From contig NZ_ANAC01000022.1 in the NCBI RefSeq assembly GCF_000341225.1, positions 1 through 64,000 of the forward strand: a stretch of DNA of 64,000 bases, in the 5' to 3' direction. Of the stretch, positions 48,582 through 57,923 are shown in pieces. The DNA comes from Nocardiopsis alba DSM 43377. GTDB lineage: Bacteria > Actinomycetota > Actinomycetes > Streptosporangiales > Streptosporangiaceae. A program made the position numbers and the translations under genes. The notes beneath the pieces were generated by a model that had not been told where the DNA came from, did no database searches, and was given only the letters and a program-made list of their open reading frames with translations. The number at the start of each line of letters is the position of its first letter. Position 1 is the stretch's first letter.

Positions 48582-50447
48582 TCAGGCAAAGGGATGCGGC
48601 GGGACGTCCCGCGGCGACTCCCCCGGTTGGAGCAGCGATCGATGCGGGAGTGCGTCGGCGTACAGACGCGGTAGACCCTCCATCCTCCGAAAGGGGTGTC
48701 CGAACGTAATCGGCAGGAGACCAGGGGTGATGGCCCGGACGCACACGAGATCGCGCCATCGCAGTTCCCTGGTGGTGACGTCGGCGAAGTACACCGACGC
48801 CCCCGCGCCCCCGATACGTTCGGCCACGTAGTCGAGGTCCGCGCGGACCGTCGCGTGCCCCGGGTTCTCCTTCAACAGCTCCGCCATGCGGACGATCGGA
48901 CGATCGGCCCTGGTCAGGAAGTCGAACCACCCTCTGGAGGAGGGGAGGGCCGCGACCAGAGAATGGTCGTCCAGCCCACGCACCTGGTCAAAATCGAGTG
49001 ACATCGCGTGCGCCCGTTCGGTCCTGTCCTCGAAATCGACGCACATGGCGGCTACCAGCCCCGCGAGTTCGACGAGCGCCGACTCCGCCGCTGCTGCGGG
49101 GAACAGACTGGCCCCGGCCGACAAGAACCTGCACGGACCCGAATCGGCGTCGCGAGCGGCCAGCGCGATCACCACGGGGATACCCGTATCGACCGCGGCC
49201 CAGAACAGCCGGACCCGGAACCCGGTGAAGACCTCGATCCGGTCGACCAGGTCAGCCAAGTCACGGTCCTGCCTTCCCAGAACGATCTCGGGCAACAGCA
49301 GCCGACGGTACCAGGTGAGCATGAACGCGTCCCGCTCCACGACCTCGAGGGCCGCGTGCAGTGCGGCTTCCTCCGGTGTCTGTCCGAGCGCGAAGCCGTT
49401 CGACGTGTCCGCGAAGAAGGACTTGTACCGGGTACCCCTCCGTGCCCAATAGAGGACGTTCTCCGGAAGGTAGCGGCAGGGGGCGTCAGCGCCCGGCGGG
49501 GACACCTCCACCCAGTCCACCTCCTCCTCGTCCCCGAGTGGCGCGAAGGGAAACCCTTCCAGGTCGTACTGCTCCTTGGAGTGGTGGCCCAGATCCCGAG
49601 GGTCGATGGCGAGATCACCGAGCTGGCGCAGGGACGCACGGATCTTCCCGGAGGACGCGCGGTGGTGGAACCCGGCGTAGCGTTCCAGGCCCTCGAGGAT
49701 TGCGGTCACCCTGCTCCGGCCGAAGGACCTCGATCGGCCGGCCGTCAGTTCCCGCTCCCCGTTCAACAGCGGAATGGTCAACTGAGCGTTGGCGGCGGGG
49801 GAGTCGACATCGATGAGCGGTTCCCTGAACAACGACTGGGGGCCCACGTAGTCGGTCGCCAGCGATGGCGCGGGCTTCCTAGGTCCGCGCAGCTCGCCTT
49901 CGGCCTTGACCAGGGTTTCCGGAGGGGAATCGAACCGTACCCGGGTCGTGGTCTCCTCCGTGTCGCAGCGGGGGCAGGCCGTCCGCGGCGGCACCGTCCG
50001 GCGTTGCGTCGCACAGGTTACGGTGTCGAGCACGAGAAGGGTCCCCGGCGGGTGTTCCTCGTCCATCAGCGCGCCCGCGAGCCGGAGCACCAGCGCGCGA
50101 AGGCTCGAGGAGAGCAGCTCCCAGAACGGGTCGCCACCCTGACCGGCGGCGCGGCCCCCTTCCGTGACGTCGTGCTCCTCAGGGACGAATCCCGACACCT
50201 GCTGCCAGGTAGTGAAGCCCGCGAGGCAGTACGGGCACCCGCCGGTGCCGGAGAGATCGTACTTGAGCAGGTGGACGCGTCCCCGCCAGTGCAGGACTCC
50301 GACGCACGTCTCCAGAGAGAGCGAGGCCCCCTTCGGCCGGTGGCTCGTGGGGTCCGTCAGCGGGCCGTGGCTCACCTCGCGAACGCGGCTCAGGCCGCCG
50401 TCCGCCGTGAGCTGTCTCAGGAGTGCGTCGACGAACAGGTCGGTCAC
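48582..50447 (-). CDS. YcaO cyclodehydratase 1, with N-terminal zinc-type region
   Basis: A 621-residue protein. Residues about 1-190 include Cys-x2-Cys pairs ('GCPYCLAGF' and 'ACPRCDTEE') of the zinc-bound type seen in leader-binding partners. The rest is a YcaO domain with ATP-site motifs 'ILEGLERYAGFH' and 'AALEVVERDAFMLTWYRRLL'. It ends 'VPPHPFA', the proline-rich tail that cyclodehydratases need. It should use ATP to close Cys (or Ser/Thr) side chains onto the backbone as azolines. GTG 50447 overlaps the upstream stop (GTGA); a longer open frame upstream is a shadow. With a second YcaO at 55323, one may make thiazoles and the other oxazoles; which is which cannot be told. Confidence 0.87.
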   Translation of the reverse strand: MTDLFVDALLRQLTADGGLSRVREVSHGPLTDPTSHRPKGASLSLETCVGVLHWRGRVHLLKYDLSGTGGCPYCLAGFTTWQQVSGFVPEEHDVTEGGRAAGQGGDPFWELLSSSLRALVLRLAGALMDEEHPPGTLLVLDTVTCATQRRTVPPRTACPRCDTEETTTRVRFDSPPETLVKAEGELRGPRKPAPSLATDYVGPQSLFREPLIDVDSPAANAQLTIPLLNGERELTAGRSRSFGRSRVTAILEGLERYAGFHHRASSGKIRASLRQLGDLAIDPRDLGHHSKEQYDLEGFPFAPLGDEEEVDWVEVSPPGADAPCRYLPENVLYWARRGTRYKSFFADTSNGFALGQTPEEAALHAALEVVERDAFMLTWYRRLLLPEIVLGRQDRDLADLVDRIEVFTGFRVRLFWAAVDTGIPVVIALAARDADSGPCRFLSAGASLFPAAAAESALVELAGLVAAMCVDFEDRTERAHAMSLDFDQVRGLDDHSLVAALPSSRGWFDFLTRADRPIVRMAELLKENPGHATVRADLDYVAERIGGAGASVYFADVTTRELRWRDLVCVRAITPGLLPITFGHPFRRMEGLPRLYADALPHRSLLQPGESPRDVPPHPFA

Positions 50448-52258
50448 GGGACGGACACCTCCGCGAGATCGTAGGGTCGGCGGGCTCCGGACTCTGGCAC
50501 GAACCCGACGATCCGGGCCGGGCCTTGGGCGAACGGCAGGGACACGTCCTCGAGACCCACGGGCGCCGTGACCTGTGTCCAGAAGTCGCCCCAGGTGGTG
50601 TGGTGGGGGTTGACGTGTACGAGGACCCCGTCGTTGACCGTGCGCAGCAGAGCCATCGCCACAGCCTCGCCGTAGCAGGCTCCGTAACCGCTGACGGCGG
50701 GCCCGCCCTCTGCGATCAGGGCCGCGTGGCAGAGCCCGTTTCCGAGGTGTTCGCCCAGCCAGGTGCCGCCGATACCCCGGTTCCCGAGGCGCCGTTCCAG
50801 GTACCGGGCCATCCGGGCGCACTCACCGTCACTCGAGTCGTCCAGGTCGAGCGGAGCCATGGTCCGCGGGTCGGAGGGAGCGCCGGGCAGGGAGCGCAGA
50901 AGTGCGCGGTAGGTGGCCTCGCCATGTGTCCAGCCCGCGCCCGTGTACCGCGCCGGGTCGGTCTCCCCGGCACCGTGCCTCGAGGTGACTTCGAGCACGT
51001 TGAGTGCCGCCTGGTAGTAGGCCTCTCGGGAGGAGAGCGTGCGAACCGTGGCTGCGATCCCCCCGTGTTCGTCAACAAGGTTCAGGGCCCGCGCGTAGGC
51101 GGCGCCCAACGGAACCTGTGGGAGGGTGTCGCGATCGATTTCCAGGAACGGGCCGACGCGTTCGTCCGTCCAAGAGGCGAGGGTGCCCATGATCTCCGCG
51201 TGGTGCTCGTCGGAGCGGTCGGAGTCGTCGGAGGCATAGAAGTTCCGGCGAATGACCGCCTCGGCAGGGCCGGAGCCGTGTCTTGGTTTCCGTGACTCCG
51301 TGCAGCGACAGGCACAACCGGGCCGCCGCACGACCGTGTGCGTGCGCACCGACAGTTCGTGTACGTCCGCCGAGAGCGCGTCAGCGGTCCCGAATGCGTC
51401 GTCGATCCCTGCAGCGCGGGCGAGCAGAGACCGGACCAGGTTCGCCACACTCACATGGCCGGCTACGTCCGTGAGCGCTCCGACACCGGTGTCCGGGGCC
51501 GCCACCTCGGCCGCCAGGGCCAGGCTTCGAAGACACCGCCAGCAGCCGGTCCCACCGTCGCGCGACCAGAGCAGCCAGTACCGGGAACCTATCCGCCCGG
51601 CCACGCAGTGCGGCGCCCCGTGGTTCCACAGGCTCTTCTGTTCCCGGGCCAGTTCGTCGGCGGAGAACGCGTCGGCTTGAAGCGCGACGACATCGCCCGC
51701 CTGCCACGACGCGGACGCCGGTTCTCCCGGATACGTGTCTAGGAGAGGGGCGCGCGTTCGACCGGGGGTGACCGGAAGGTCCTCCACTCGGAGACCGGGG
51801 GGCACCAGGCCGTCGAGCTCCGAGCGCACCCGTTCCAACCACCCGGGCTCTCCGACCAGCCGGAGGCTCTTTCCGGACAGTCGTGCCACCGCCGCGGAGG
51901 AGTCCTCGGTCCAGTGCGCGAACTGCCTGATCAGGGGATCAGGCGCCGACCCGGCCCCGGCTCCACCCAACGGCTGGTCGAGCAGGACCACGTAGCGGCG
52001 CCGGACCAACGCCTTGAGCAGTGTGTCCGCCACCGGGCGTACCTGCTCCGGGCCACGGTCCAGGACGTCCTGGACCGTGGCCCTGCCGTCGCATCCGGCG
52101 ACCAGGTCGCGAATGAGGCGATGGGCTCCGTTCCCCCGCACCGTGAACGAGGAGTCGGAGATGCCGATCCACGCACCTTCGTCCGTCCCGGCGACCTCCA
52201 CGTCGGAACGCGCCAGGACGAACCCCCGGTGGCCGGTGTCCTCAGTGCTCTGGCTCAA
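50444..52258 (-). CDS. ThiF-like azole-synthesis partner protein, leader-binding (TbtF-like)
   Basis: A 604-residue protein of the Ocin-ThiF / TOMM partner type. The middle holds the family core, 'LWNHGAPHCVAGRIGSRYWL', and a zinc site made from 'GGTGCWRCLRSLALAAE' and 'RRPGCACRCTESRK'. The C-terminal half (350-600) resembles YcaO-adjacent segments with 'YGACYGEAVAMALLRTVNDG' and may be a degenerate YcaO-like part. Such partners bind the precursor leader and present the core to the YcaO enzyme, here encoded next door with overlapping codons. It has no ATP-dependent adenylation motif, as expected for a non-catalytic partner. Confidence 0.75.
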   Translation of the reverse strand: MSQSTEDTGHRGFVLARSDVEVAGTDEGAWIGISDSSFTVRGNGAHRLIRDLVAGCDGRATVQDVLDRGPEQVRPVADTLLKALVRRRYVVLLDQPLGGAGAGSAPDPLIRQFAHWTEDSSAAVARLSGKSLRLVGEPGWLERVRSELDGLVPPGLRVEDLPVTPGRTRAPLLDTYPGEPASASWQAGDVVALQADAFSADELAREQKSLWNHGAPHCVAGRIGSRYWLLWSRDGGTGCWRCLRSLALAAEVAAPDTGVGALTDVAGHVSVANLVRSLLARAAGIDDAFGTADALSADVHELSVRTHTVVRRPGCACRCTESRKPRHGSGPAEAVIRRNFYASDDSDRSDEHHAEIMGTLASWTDERVGPFLEIDRDTLPQVPLGAAYARALNLVDEHGGIAATVRTLSSREAYYQAALNVLEVTSRHGAGETDPARYTGAGWTHGEATYRALLRSLPGAPSDPRTMAPLDLDDSSDGECARMARYLERRLGNRGIGGTWLGEHLGNGLCHAALIAEGGPAVSGYGACYGEAVAMALLRTVNDGVLVHVNPHHTTWGDFWTQVTAPVGLEDVSLPFAQGPARIVGFVPESGARRPYDLAEVSVP

Positions 52259-52349
52259 GATGTGAACTCTCCCTGTGTCGGTGGGTATGTCCGCGGTGAG
52301 GCGTGCGTGCCCCGGCCAGGCCCGGGAGGCCCGCCGGTGTCAGGTCCCC

Positions 52350-53051
52350 TCACAGGCCGATGGGATGCGCGTACGTGCTGGACAGGAGCGGTTGGCGGGT
52401 CACCCCGTCACTCTTGGCCGTATCGCGTACGGACGCGGCTATGAAGCCACCGAAGATCGTTCCGACCAGGCCGGTGGACTGGAGTCGCATGTGGAAGTCG
52501 TAGGCGACCATGGCGGCCCGGACCAGGCAGATCCGGTAGCCGTGGGAGCCCGCCCACGAGTCCGCCCGGTCGAGGTCTCCGAAGACACTGATGACTCCGC
52601 CTCCGGTGACGAACTCGCGCTGAACCCCCAGTTCCTCCGGTTCACCGATGACCTCCACCGGCGCCACCCGTGAACAGCCGCTTGCGGTGACCCGGTACAC
52701 GCCCGTGGGGAGGCCCTCGCTGCGCAGGGCGAAGACGAACCCCTCGAGCGGCCCGGCCTCCTCATCGAGCGACCAGGTGCTGGTGTCCCGGGCCAGTGCC
52801 TCCTGGAGCAGTCCGATCACGAGCTCGGTGCGGACAGGGGCCCGCGAGTACCGGAGCATGGACCGCCGCGCGGTAAGCGTCGCGAACAGGTCACGCCTCG
52901 ACTCGAGGTCGTGTACCGAGAGGTCGATGTCGACGGGCTCCGCTCCCTCGAAGGGCTCGGGCACCCGCAGCGCCGCCCGGCCGTCGGATGTGGGCTTCCT
53001 GGACTCGAACCCGTCCAAGACGGAGCGCAGGGGCCGTTGGTCAGATCTCAC
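52350..53051 (-). CDS. nitroreductase-fold azoline dehydrogenase-like protein, catalytic pair apparently missing
   Basis: A 233-residue SagB-type nitroreductase-fold protein. It has 'FATLTARRSMLRYSRAPVRT', 'GVYRVTASGCSRVAPVEVIG' and 'AAMVAYDFHMRLQSTGLVGT' with 'IFGGFIAASV' near the end. Active azoline oxidases carry a Lys-Tyr pair before the 'RGYR' helix. Here the matching stretch is 'SWAGSHGYRICLV', with neither Lys nor Tyr, so it may be a structural partner or use other chemistry. GTG 53051 follows GGAGG and lies inside the end of the upstream gene (11-base overlap). It is separated from the ThiF-like gene by 91 bases. Confidence 0.7.
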   Translation of the reverse strand: MRSDQRPLRSVLDGFESRKPTSDGRAALRVPEPFEGAEPVDIDLSVHDLESRRDLFATLTARRSMLRYSRAPVRTELVIGLLQEALARDTSTWSLDEEAGPLEGFVFALRSEGLPTGVYRVTASGCSRVAPVEVIGEPEELGVQREFVTGGGVISVFGDLDRADSWAGSHGYRICLVRAAMVAYDFHMRLQSTGLVGTIFGGFIAASVRDTAKSDGVTRQPLLSSTYAHPIGL

Positions 53052-54681
53052 GGGGGGCCTCCAGAACGGCGGCGGCGACGACGGGTTCGGTGTTCCGGGA
53101 CGTGCCCAGAGCTCGGGCCAGGTCACCGTCGTCCCAGTCGGCCACGGGGCGTACGAACAGGCCCAGGGCTTCGGCCACATCACGCGCGCTCGTAAGTTCG
53201 CAGCCGGCGTCGAGCATCGTCAGCCGCAGACCGAAGGTGCCGTACTTGCGCATCACCTTGGCCAGGTCGCCGACGATCACCAGCTCGATCTGGTCCTCGC
53301 CCGGAGGGATCTCGCCCGGTAGTCGAGCGAGAACGTGGTCACGTTCCACGTAGGCGTAGACACCGGCGGGCAGCACGCTGTCGTCGCGGCAGAGAACGTA
53401 GGCGGTGGTACAGCCGATGTTGCCTGCGGCCGCGGTCCAGCGCCGCACCCTTCCGCCCTCGGCGGTGGGCAGTTCCCGAACCCCGAAGGCGACTTTGAGC
53501 ACCAGGCTCAGGTCCTCCAGAGTCACGGTGCGGTCGTGTCCAGGTGCTTCCGGGCGGCCGACCAGGCGGGAGAGATCGGGTTCGGGCAGGTCGACTTTGG
53601 GTGAGCTCGGCCATGACCGGAACTCAGCGGTGATCCGGATGTTCCCGGTCTGGTAATGGCCGAGGTGGCCCTTCGGGTCCAGGAACGCGCGCGGCGGCAT
53701 GGCCACGGAGGCTTCGTAGACCGCGCTGTCGGGCACAGTATCGGCGATGGGCCCCTTGCTGTGGGAGCACGTGCGACACCCGGGTCGGCTCACGGCGGAG
53801 GTGTACGAGGTCGACAGATCGGTCACCTCGATCCGGCTCGCATCGAGCGGCAGGTGGGTCATGGTCGCCCGGGTGAACAGGGCCATAACGTGGTGCGCTG
53901 TGACCCCGGCGGCGAGCTCCACCACGTGTTCGGACGGTTCGCCGCCATGGTCGGTCTCATCGCACGTGCCGCACTCGACGCACGGAGTCAGAGCCGGATC
54001 GACGTACGGGCCGAGGGTCACCGCGCCCGAGCCCACCCGGACCCGCAGCAGGGGGACCCCCTCCCTCCAGCACCGGTCCGCCGACTCGCCCAAGGCGAGT
54101 CGGGTGGCTCCGGTCTCGAAGAAGACGGCCAGTTCCCCTTCGACTGCGGACCGACCGTCTCCCGGTGGGCCCTCCACAACCGTGCAGACCTCCCCGAAGG
54201 CGCGGCCAGCCGCCGCCACCGAGAGGCCATGCCCCTCCAGGCGGACGGTGCGGTGCCCGAGGCGGTCGACGCATTCGGTCCAGGAACGGTTCGCGCCTGT
54301 GGAATTACCGAGGCGGGACAGCAGGGTCGACAGCTCCGGGCTCACCGGCCGACCGGTCTCACCCGGGCTCTCCTCCACTCCCCCGGCGGCCCAGAGCAGC
54401 GCGAGCGCCTTGTACACCGTTTCCTGCTCCAGGCCGAGCCTGTTCGCCAGCTCACGGTGGCCGCGGGTTCCGTCGCAGAGGTCGGTGAGCGGGATCAGCG
54501 TCTCCCGGGCAAAGGCACCATTGAAGGCCTGCGGCTGGTCCGATCCGTCCAGGACCACCGCGTCACCGACCCCTCGGAACCGCACCCCCCGCCGCACGGA
54601 CGGCTGTAGGGGCACGGTGAGTTGGAGGTCTCCGCCCCGGGCCGCCCGGCCCACCGTCTCCGCTCTCACCTCTTTGGACAT
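53041..54681 (-). CDS. fusion of ThiF-like zinc region and nitroreductase azoline dehydrogenase (TbtE-like)
   Basis: A 546-residue protein. Residues 1-320 form a TOMM-partner-like region with two Cys pairs, 'TPCVECGTCDETDHG' and 'RPGCRTCSHSKG'. Residues about 350-546 form a SagB-type FMN nitroreductase domain with 'LSLVLKVAFGVRELP', 'AAGNIGCTTAYVLC', 'LPAGVYAYVERDHVL' and the Lys-Tyr pair in 'VMRKYGTFGLRLTMLDAGCE'. It should oxidise azolines to aromatic azoles with FMN. ATG 54681 has AGGAG nearby. It keeps the catalytic pair that its downstream neighbour lacks, so the two may form one heteromeric oxidase. It follows the small ThiF-like gene by 11 bases. Confidence 0.78.
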   Translation of the reverse strand: MSKEVRAETVGRAARGGDLQLTVPLQPSVRRGVRFRGVGDAVVLDGSDQPQAFNGAFARETLIPLTDLCDGTRGHRELANRLGLEQETVYKALALLWAAGGVEESPGETGRPVSPELSTLLSRLGNSTGANRSWTECVDRLGHRTVRLEGHGLSVAAAGRAFGEVCTVVEGPPGDGRSAVEGELAVFFETGATRLALGESADRCWREGVPLLRVRVGSGAVTLGPYVDPALTPCVECGTCDETDHGGEPSEHVVELAAGVTAHHVMALFTRATMTHLPLDASRIEVTDLSTSYTSAVSRPGCRTCSHSKGPIADTVPDSAVYEASVAMPPRAFLDPKGHLGHYQTGNIRITAEFRSWPSSPKVDLPEPDLSRLVGRPEAPGHDRTVTLEDLSLVLKVAFGVRELPTAEGGRVRRWTAAAGNIGCTTAYVLCRDDSVLPAGVYAYVERDHVLARLPGEIPPGEDQIELVIVGDLAKVMRKYGTFGLRLTMLDAGCELTSARDVAEALGLFVRPVADWDDGDLARALGTSRNTEPVVAAAVLEAPREI

Positions 54682-54692
54682 CAGGACCCTCC

Positions 54693-55307
54693 TCAGGGCA
54701 GTTCTCTGAGAGCGGACACAGTGTCGCTCCGGTCATCGCGAAAGCGGGGGCCGCACCTCGGGCAGCGATCCACTGCCACGGTCTGCGAGCTGGAGAATGC
54801 ACCCGTCACGAGGTTGAAGGAGCGCACTGTGCCGCCCAGGCCCCGAAGCCCGTCACGGATCTCACCACACGCGAGGGCGATCATCCCCTCGACGATGGAC
54901 AGGTGGGCGGGGGCGAACCCCTCGGCTATTCCCCGGGACGACGCCTCCACGTCGTGGAGGCCGGGGGAACCCCGGTGCTGCTCGATGCGGCGCAGATAGC
55001 ACGCATAACAGGCAGTCCTCCCCGGAACCACGACGGGACCACAAGTGATCCTCCCTGGCAGGAGTTCGACCCCGACCGTGGCCGTACCGCGCTCGAACCC
55101 GACCCGGTCGATGGCGTCACGCAACGCGGTATCCCTGCCGGAATGGATGCCGACCAAGACCTCCGCCTCCGGCAGATCGGCCGCCTCGGGCAGAGACGAC
55201 ACCGTCAACCTGCGCCCACACGGGATTCCGCGGGTGTCGGCGTACTGTCGCCCGAACTCTCCGCTGAGCACGTAGAAGCAGCGGTCATCGGACATAGAAG
55301 TGTTCAC
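54693..55307 (-). CDS. small ThiF-like leader-binding/partner protein
   Basis: A 204-residue protein with 'TCGPVVVPGRTACYACYLRR' and 'AVDRCPRCGPRFRDD', two Cys pairs that make the zinc site of the Ocin-ThiF family, and 'AHLSIVEGMIALACGEIRDG' between them. It is half the size of the usual partner and corresponds to its C-terminal zinc part. It lies between the second YcaO and the fused dehydrogenase, so it is the natural partner of YcaO 2. The N-terminal 80 residues could carry the leader-binding winged helix, but I cannot confirm that from sequence alone. Confidence 0.7.
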   Translation of the reverse strand: MNTSMSDDRCFYVLSGEFGRQYADTRGIPCGRRLTVSSLPEAADLPEAEVLVGIHSGRDTALRDAIDRVGFERGTATVGVELLPGRITCGPVVVPGRTACYACYLRRIEQHRGSPGLHDVEASSRGIAEGFAPAHLSIVEGMIALACGEIRDGLRGLGGTVRSFNLVTGAFSSSQTVAVDRCPRCGPRFRDDRSDTVSALRELP

Positions 55308-55322
55308 TTACCCACCTTCGGC

Positions 55323-56669
55323 TTACGCGAATGGCTGTGGCTCGGGATTGACGAACTCCGGACCGTGGCTCTCGACTCCCATGGCCCGAGGCGCCGTGCG
55401 CAGTCGCTCGGTGGCCAGGTAGCGCTCGGCGTGGATGAAGGAGAGCGGCATGGCCTCGGGCACCACCACCTTGACCGCGTGCATCCCGACCTGTCTGGCC
55501 TCGTCGGTGGTGATGTCCACAGCGAGAACCTCGGCGCCCCGGTCGGCCAAGCGCTCGACCGCGTCACCGAGCGGATCGTCCTTGTCCAAGGCCCCTGGCA
55601 TCGTGGCGATATGGCGTCTCTCCCGCTCCCCCCGCAGGAGGAAGTCGAACACGCGGCGGCGCGAGATGTCGGCGTTATAGGCGGCGCCTCCGGCCACACT
55701 CACCTCTCCGGGCTCGGGCCTGACCACGGGGTTTCCGGCGGCGTGAGCACGCACCGCCACCCGCAGGGAGGCCAGCTCCCGGTAGATCTTGGCCACCGCC
55801 CTTCCCGGATCGCTCTCACACGTGGCGCACACGACCTGCGCGATCCTTTCGTCGACGTCGGACAGCTGCAACGCGTAGACGACCGGGACACCGAAGTCCG
55901 TCGTGGCGTCGAAGAACCGGACGTCGAAAGGGCCGGAGGCCCCCTCCCGAACATGATCGCCGTCGATGGGATCCATGAGCCCGGCATCCACCGACAACTC
56001 CGGGAGACGCAGTCGCCGCAGCCACACCAGGGAGATCGAATCGCGTTCGACCACTTCGAGCAGTCCACCCAGGACGGCGGATCTGAGGTCGGTGTGCACC
56101 GCCGATCCGGTCGTGATCCCTCGGGTGAAGCGCTCCGACGGCGAGCGCTCGGGCATGTGCATGTACACCGCCTGAGCCGGGACGAGGACCTCGCGCCGCC
56201 TAGTGAGCGACCATCCGCGTACCCATCGGATCGGCAGGGTCGGGTCGTACTCGCGCAGGCCGCAGTGCTCGCTCCGTAGTTCCTCGGCGGAGCAGCGGGG
56301 CCAGCGAGACGGGGACACGTATTCCACGTCGAGCTCGGACTCGGACGCGACCGTCAGTCCGCCCTCGTCCCAGGCACACGTCGAGTAGCGTTCGAGGGAC
56401 TCGGCGAGCGAGACGAGTCGAGCGCGTTCGGGGGTGAGAGCGCTGCCCGCACCGTTCATGTTGCCCATGTCGGCCCCGCGGTTCCAGCCACGGAGGTTGT
56501 CCAAGACCTTCGAGGGATCACCGAGGCTCGCGGCGTAGACCTCGAAGCCGGGTTCTCCCTCGGGTCGGGGCAGCGCGAGGCTCCCGGACACCAGCCCGTA
56601 AGGGGAGAGCAGGGCCGTGACACGGCGCAGCTCCGTAAGGGGGTCGATCGTCGCCTGGTCGGGATTCAT
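55323..56669 (-). CDS. YcaO cyclodehydratase 2
   Basis: A 448-residue YcaO protein without an N-terminal fusion. ATP-site motifs are 'RLVSLAESLERYSTCAWDE' and 'VLGGLLEVVERDSISLVWLR'. Substrate-side segments include 'TRGITTGSAVHTDLRSAVLG' and 'VSVAGGAAYNADISRRRVFD'. The C-terminus 'FVNPEPQPFA' has the proline-rich ending of cyclodehydratases. It is likely to work with the small ThiF-like protein 15 bases downstream. It lies 49 bases after the pyridine synthase gene in the unit led by precursor B. Two YcaO enzymes in one thiopeptide cluster point to separate thiazoline and oxazoline formation. Confidence 0.88.
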   Translation of the reverse strand: MNPDQATIDPLTELRRVTALLSPYGLVSGSLALPRPEGEPGFEVYAASLGDPSKVLDNLRGWNRGADMGNMNGAGSALTPERARLVSLAESLERYSTCAWDEGGLTVASESELDVEYVSPSRWPRCSAEELRSEHCGLREYDPTLPIRWVRGWSLTRRREVLVPAQAVYMHMPERSPSERFTRGITTGSAVHTDLRSAVLGGLLEVVERDSISLVWLRRLRLPELSVDAGLMDPIDGDHVREGASGPFDVRFFDATTDFGVPVVYALQLSDVDERIAQVVCATCESDPGRAVAKIYRELASLRVAVRAHAAGNPVVRPEPGEVSVAGGAAYNADISRRRVFDFLLRGERERRHIATMPGALDKDDPLGDAVERLADRGAEVLAVDITTDEARQVGMHAVKVVVPEAMPLSFIHAERYLATERLRTAPRAMGVESHGPEFVNPEPQPFA

Positions 56670-56718
56670 GCGCGTCTCCCGGGGTCCGGCCGTGACGCCT
56701 CAGGCATCCCGGGCTGGA

Positions 56719-57810
56719 TCAGGACCACTGTCCCTCCCGGGCCGGGTCGGTCCGTGCGTACATCCCCTCCGCGACGGACATCAGCCGCTCCTGGAGTTCG
56801 TTCGCGGATTTACCGGACACGTCCTCATTGGCGCGCCCGAGGATATAACAGAGCACGAAGCGCTCCGGCAGACTGAAACCGATCGTGTGCAGGCAGCTAT
56901 AGAGAAGGCCGGCCTGGATTCGAAAGGCCATGAAATCTGGATCGCTGTTCATGAGGTACTGAAAAGCCTCGGAATCAGCACCGAAAGCGTGGAAACCGGC
57001 CGGCGAAAGAAGGGTTTCACGATCACGGTTAAGATCGTCGAGCGTGAGGCCGACATTGACGATTCGACCTTCGCGAACTTCCTCACGCAGCGGCTTCGTG
57101 GTCTCGGATATGTTCAATGCCCACTGCCGCATATGAGGATCATCGGTAGGATTTTCACTTTCCATACAGGAGGAGACCAGCCCCCTGGCATAGTGCCCGA
57201 AATCCTCGTAGTACTTCTCGCAACGCCCCTCGAAGGACTCCCGGTCCCTCACCCTGGCGGCCATACCCTCATAGTGCGAGCGAAAGCTCAACAGCCGCGT
57301 GGAAAGAAGATCACCGAAACCGAGCGGACTGACCCCGCGCTGTTCGGAACCAACCAGGGTGGCCTTGTCATGCTCGGCCATGAGGCGTAGCGCGAGGCGG
57401 TACGCGCCCCCCACGCTCTCCCGTGCCGCCCCGGCGAACTCGGATGCCAGAGGTGAGGCGTCCCGGTAAAGCGCCTTGGAGACACGGTCGAAGGAGATCC
57501 CAGCGAACCCGACGTTCCAGAGCGGGGAAGGCACCTCTGCCGGCGGAGTCTCCCGGACGTCCGCCTCGAAACCGTTCTCCCTGGCCACCCCGTTGACCAC
57601 ATCGAGAACCCCCGGGGCCTCGGCGTCCTCGACTTCGATGACCGCCTGGACACACTCGCCCGCTGTCCGCTGGTCCCAGGTCCGAAGGAAGTAGTGGTCA
57701 CCGATGGGGAGCCGGCCACCGCGGGAGAAGAGCTCCGAGACCATAGAGCGGTACCGGTCCGCGACCGATAGGTCGTATTTGGACATAGGAATGGTCACGA
57801 GAAAATGCAC
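56719..57810 (-). CDS. pyridine-forming [4+2] enzyme (TbtD/TclM-like)
   Basis: A 363-residue protein of the thiopeptide cycloaddition family, distant kin of LanB elimination domains. Recognisable parts are 'HFLVTIPMSKYDLSVADRYR' at the start, 'GDHYFLRTWDQRTAGECVQA', 'LWNVGFAGISFDRVSKALYR' and 'HTIGFSLPERFVLCYILGRA'. It should join two dehydroalanines, water leaving and the leader being expelled, to build the central pyridine and close the macrocycle. GTG 57810 follows AGGAG by eight bases; a longer frame to 57972 overlaps the hairpin and precursor B in another phase. It is the first enzyme gene after precursor B and the only one of its kind, so both precursors would need it. Confidence 0.85.
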   Translation of the reverse strand: MHFLVTIPMSKYDLSVADRYRSMVSELFSRGGRLPIGDHYFLRTWDQRTAGECVQAVIEVEDAEAPGVLDVVNGVARENGFEADVRETPPAEVPSPLWNVGFAGISFDRVSKALYRDASPLASEFAGAARESVGGAYRLALRLMAEHDKATLVGSEQRGVSPLGFGDLLSTRLLSFRSHYEGMAARVRDRESFEGRCEKYYEDFGHYARGLVSSCMESENPTDDPHMRQWALNISETTKPLREEVREGRIVNVGLTLDDLNRDRETLLSPAGFHAFGADSEAFQYLMNSDPDFMAFRIQAGLLYSCLHTIGFSLPERFVLCYILGRANEDVSGKSANELQERLMSVAEGMYARTDPAREGQWS

Positions 57811-57870
57811 TAAAGGACTCCTGGTGACCCGGAATATATGATCATGCCAGTCATTCAAAAGACCCGAAGA

Positions 57871-57905
57871 TGCTGTTGGGTGCGCAATCCACACACCCAA
57901 CAGCA
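57871..57905 (-). terminator. attenuator-like hairpin after precursor B
   Basis: A perfect 12-base stem, TGCTGTTGGGTG with CACCCAACAGCA, 19 bases past the precursor B stop, followed on the minus strand by TCTTCGGGTCTTTTG. It parallels the hairpin after precursor A and probably makes the precursor transcript more abundant than the enzyme transcript. Confidence 0.75.
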
Positions 57906-57923
57906 ACTCAGGTACACCTAGAA

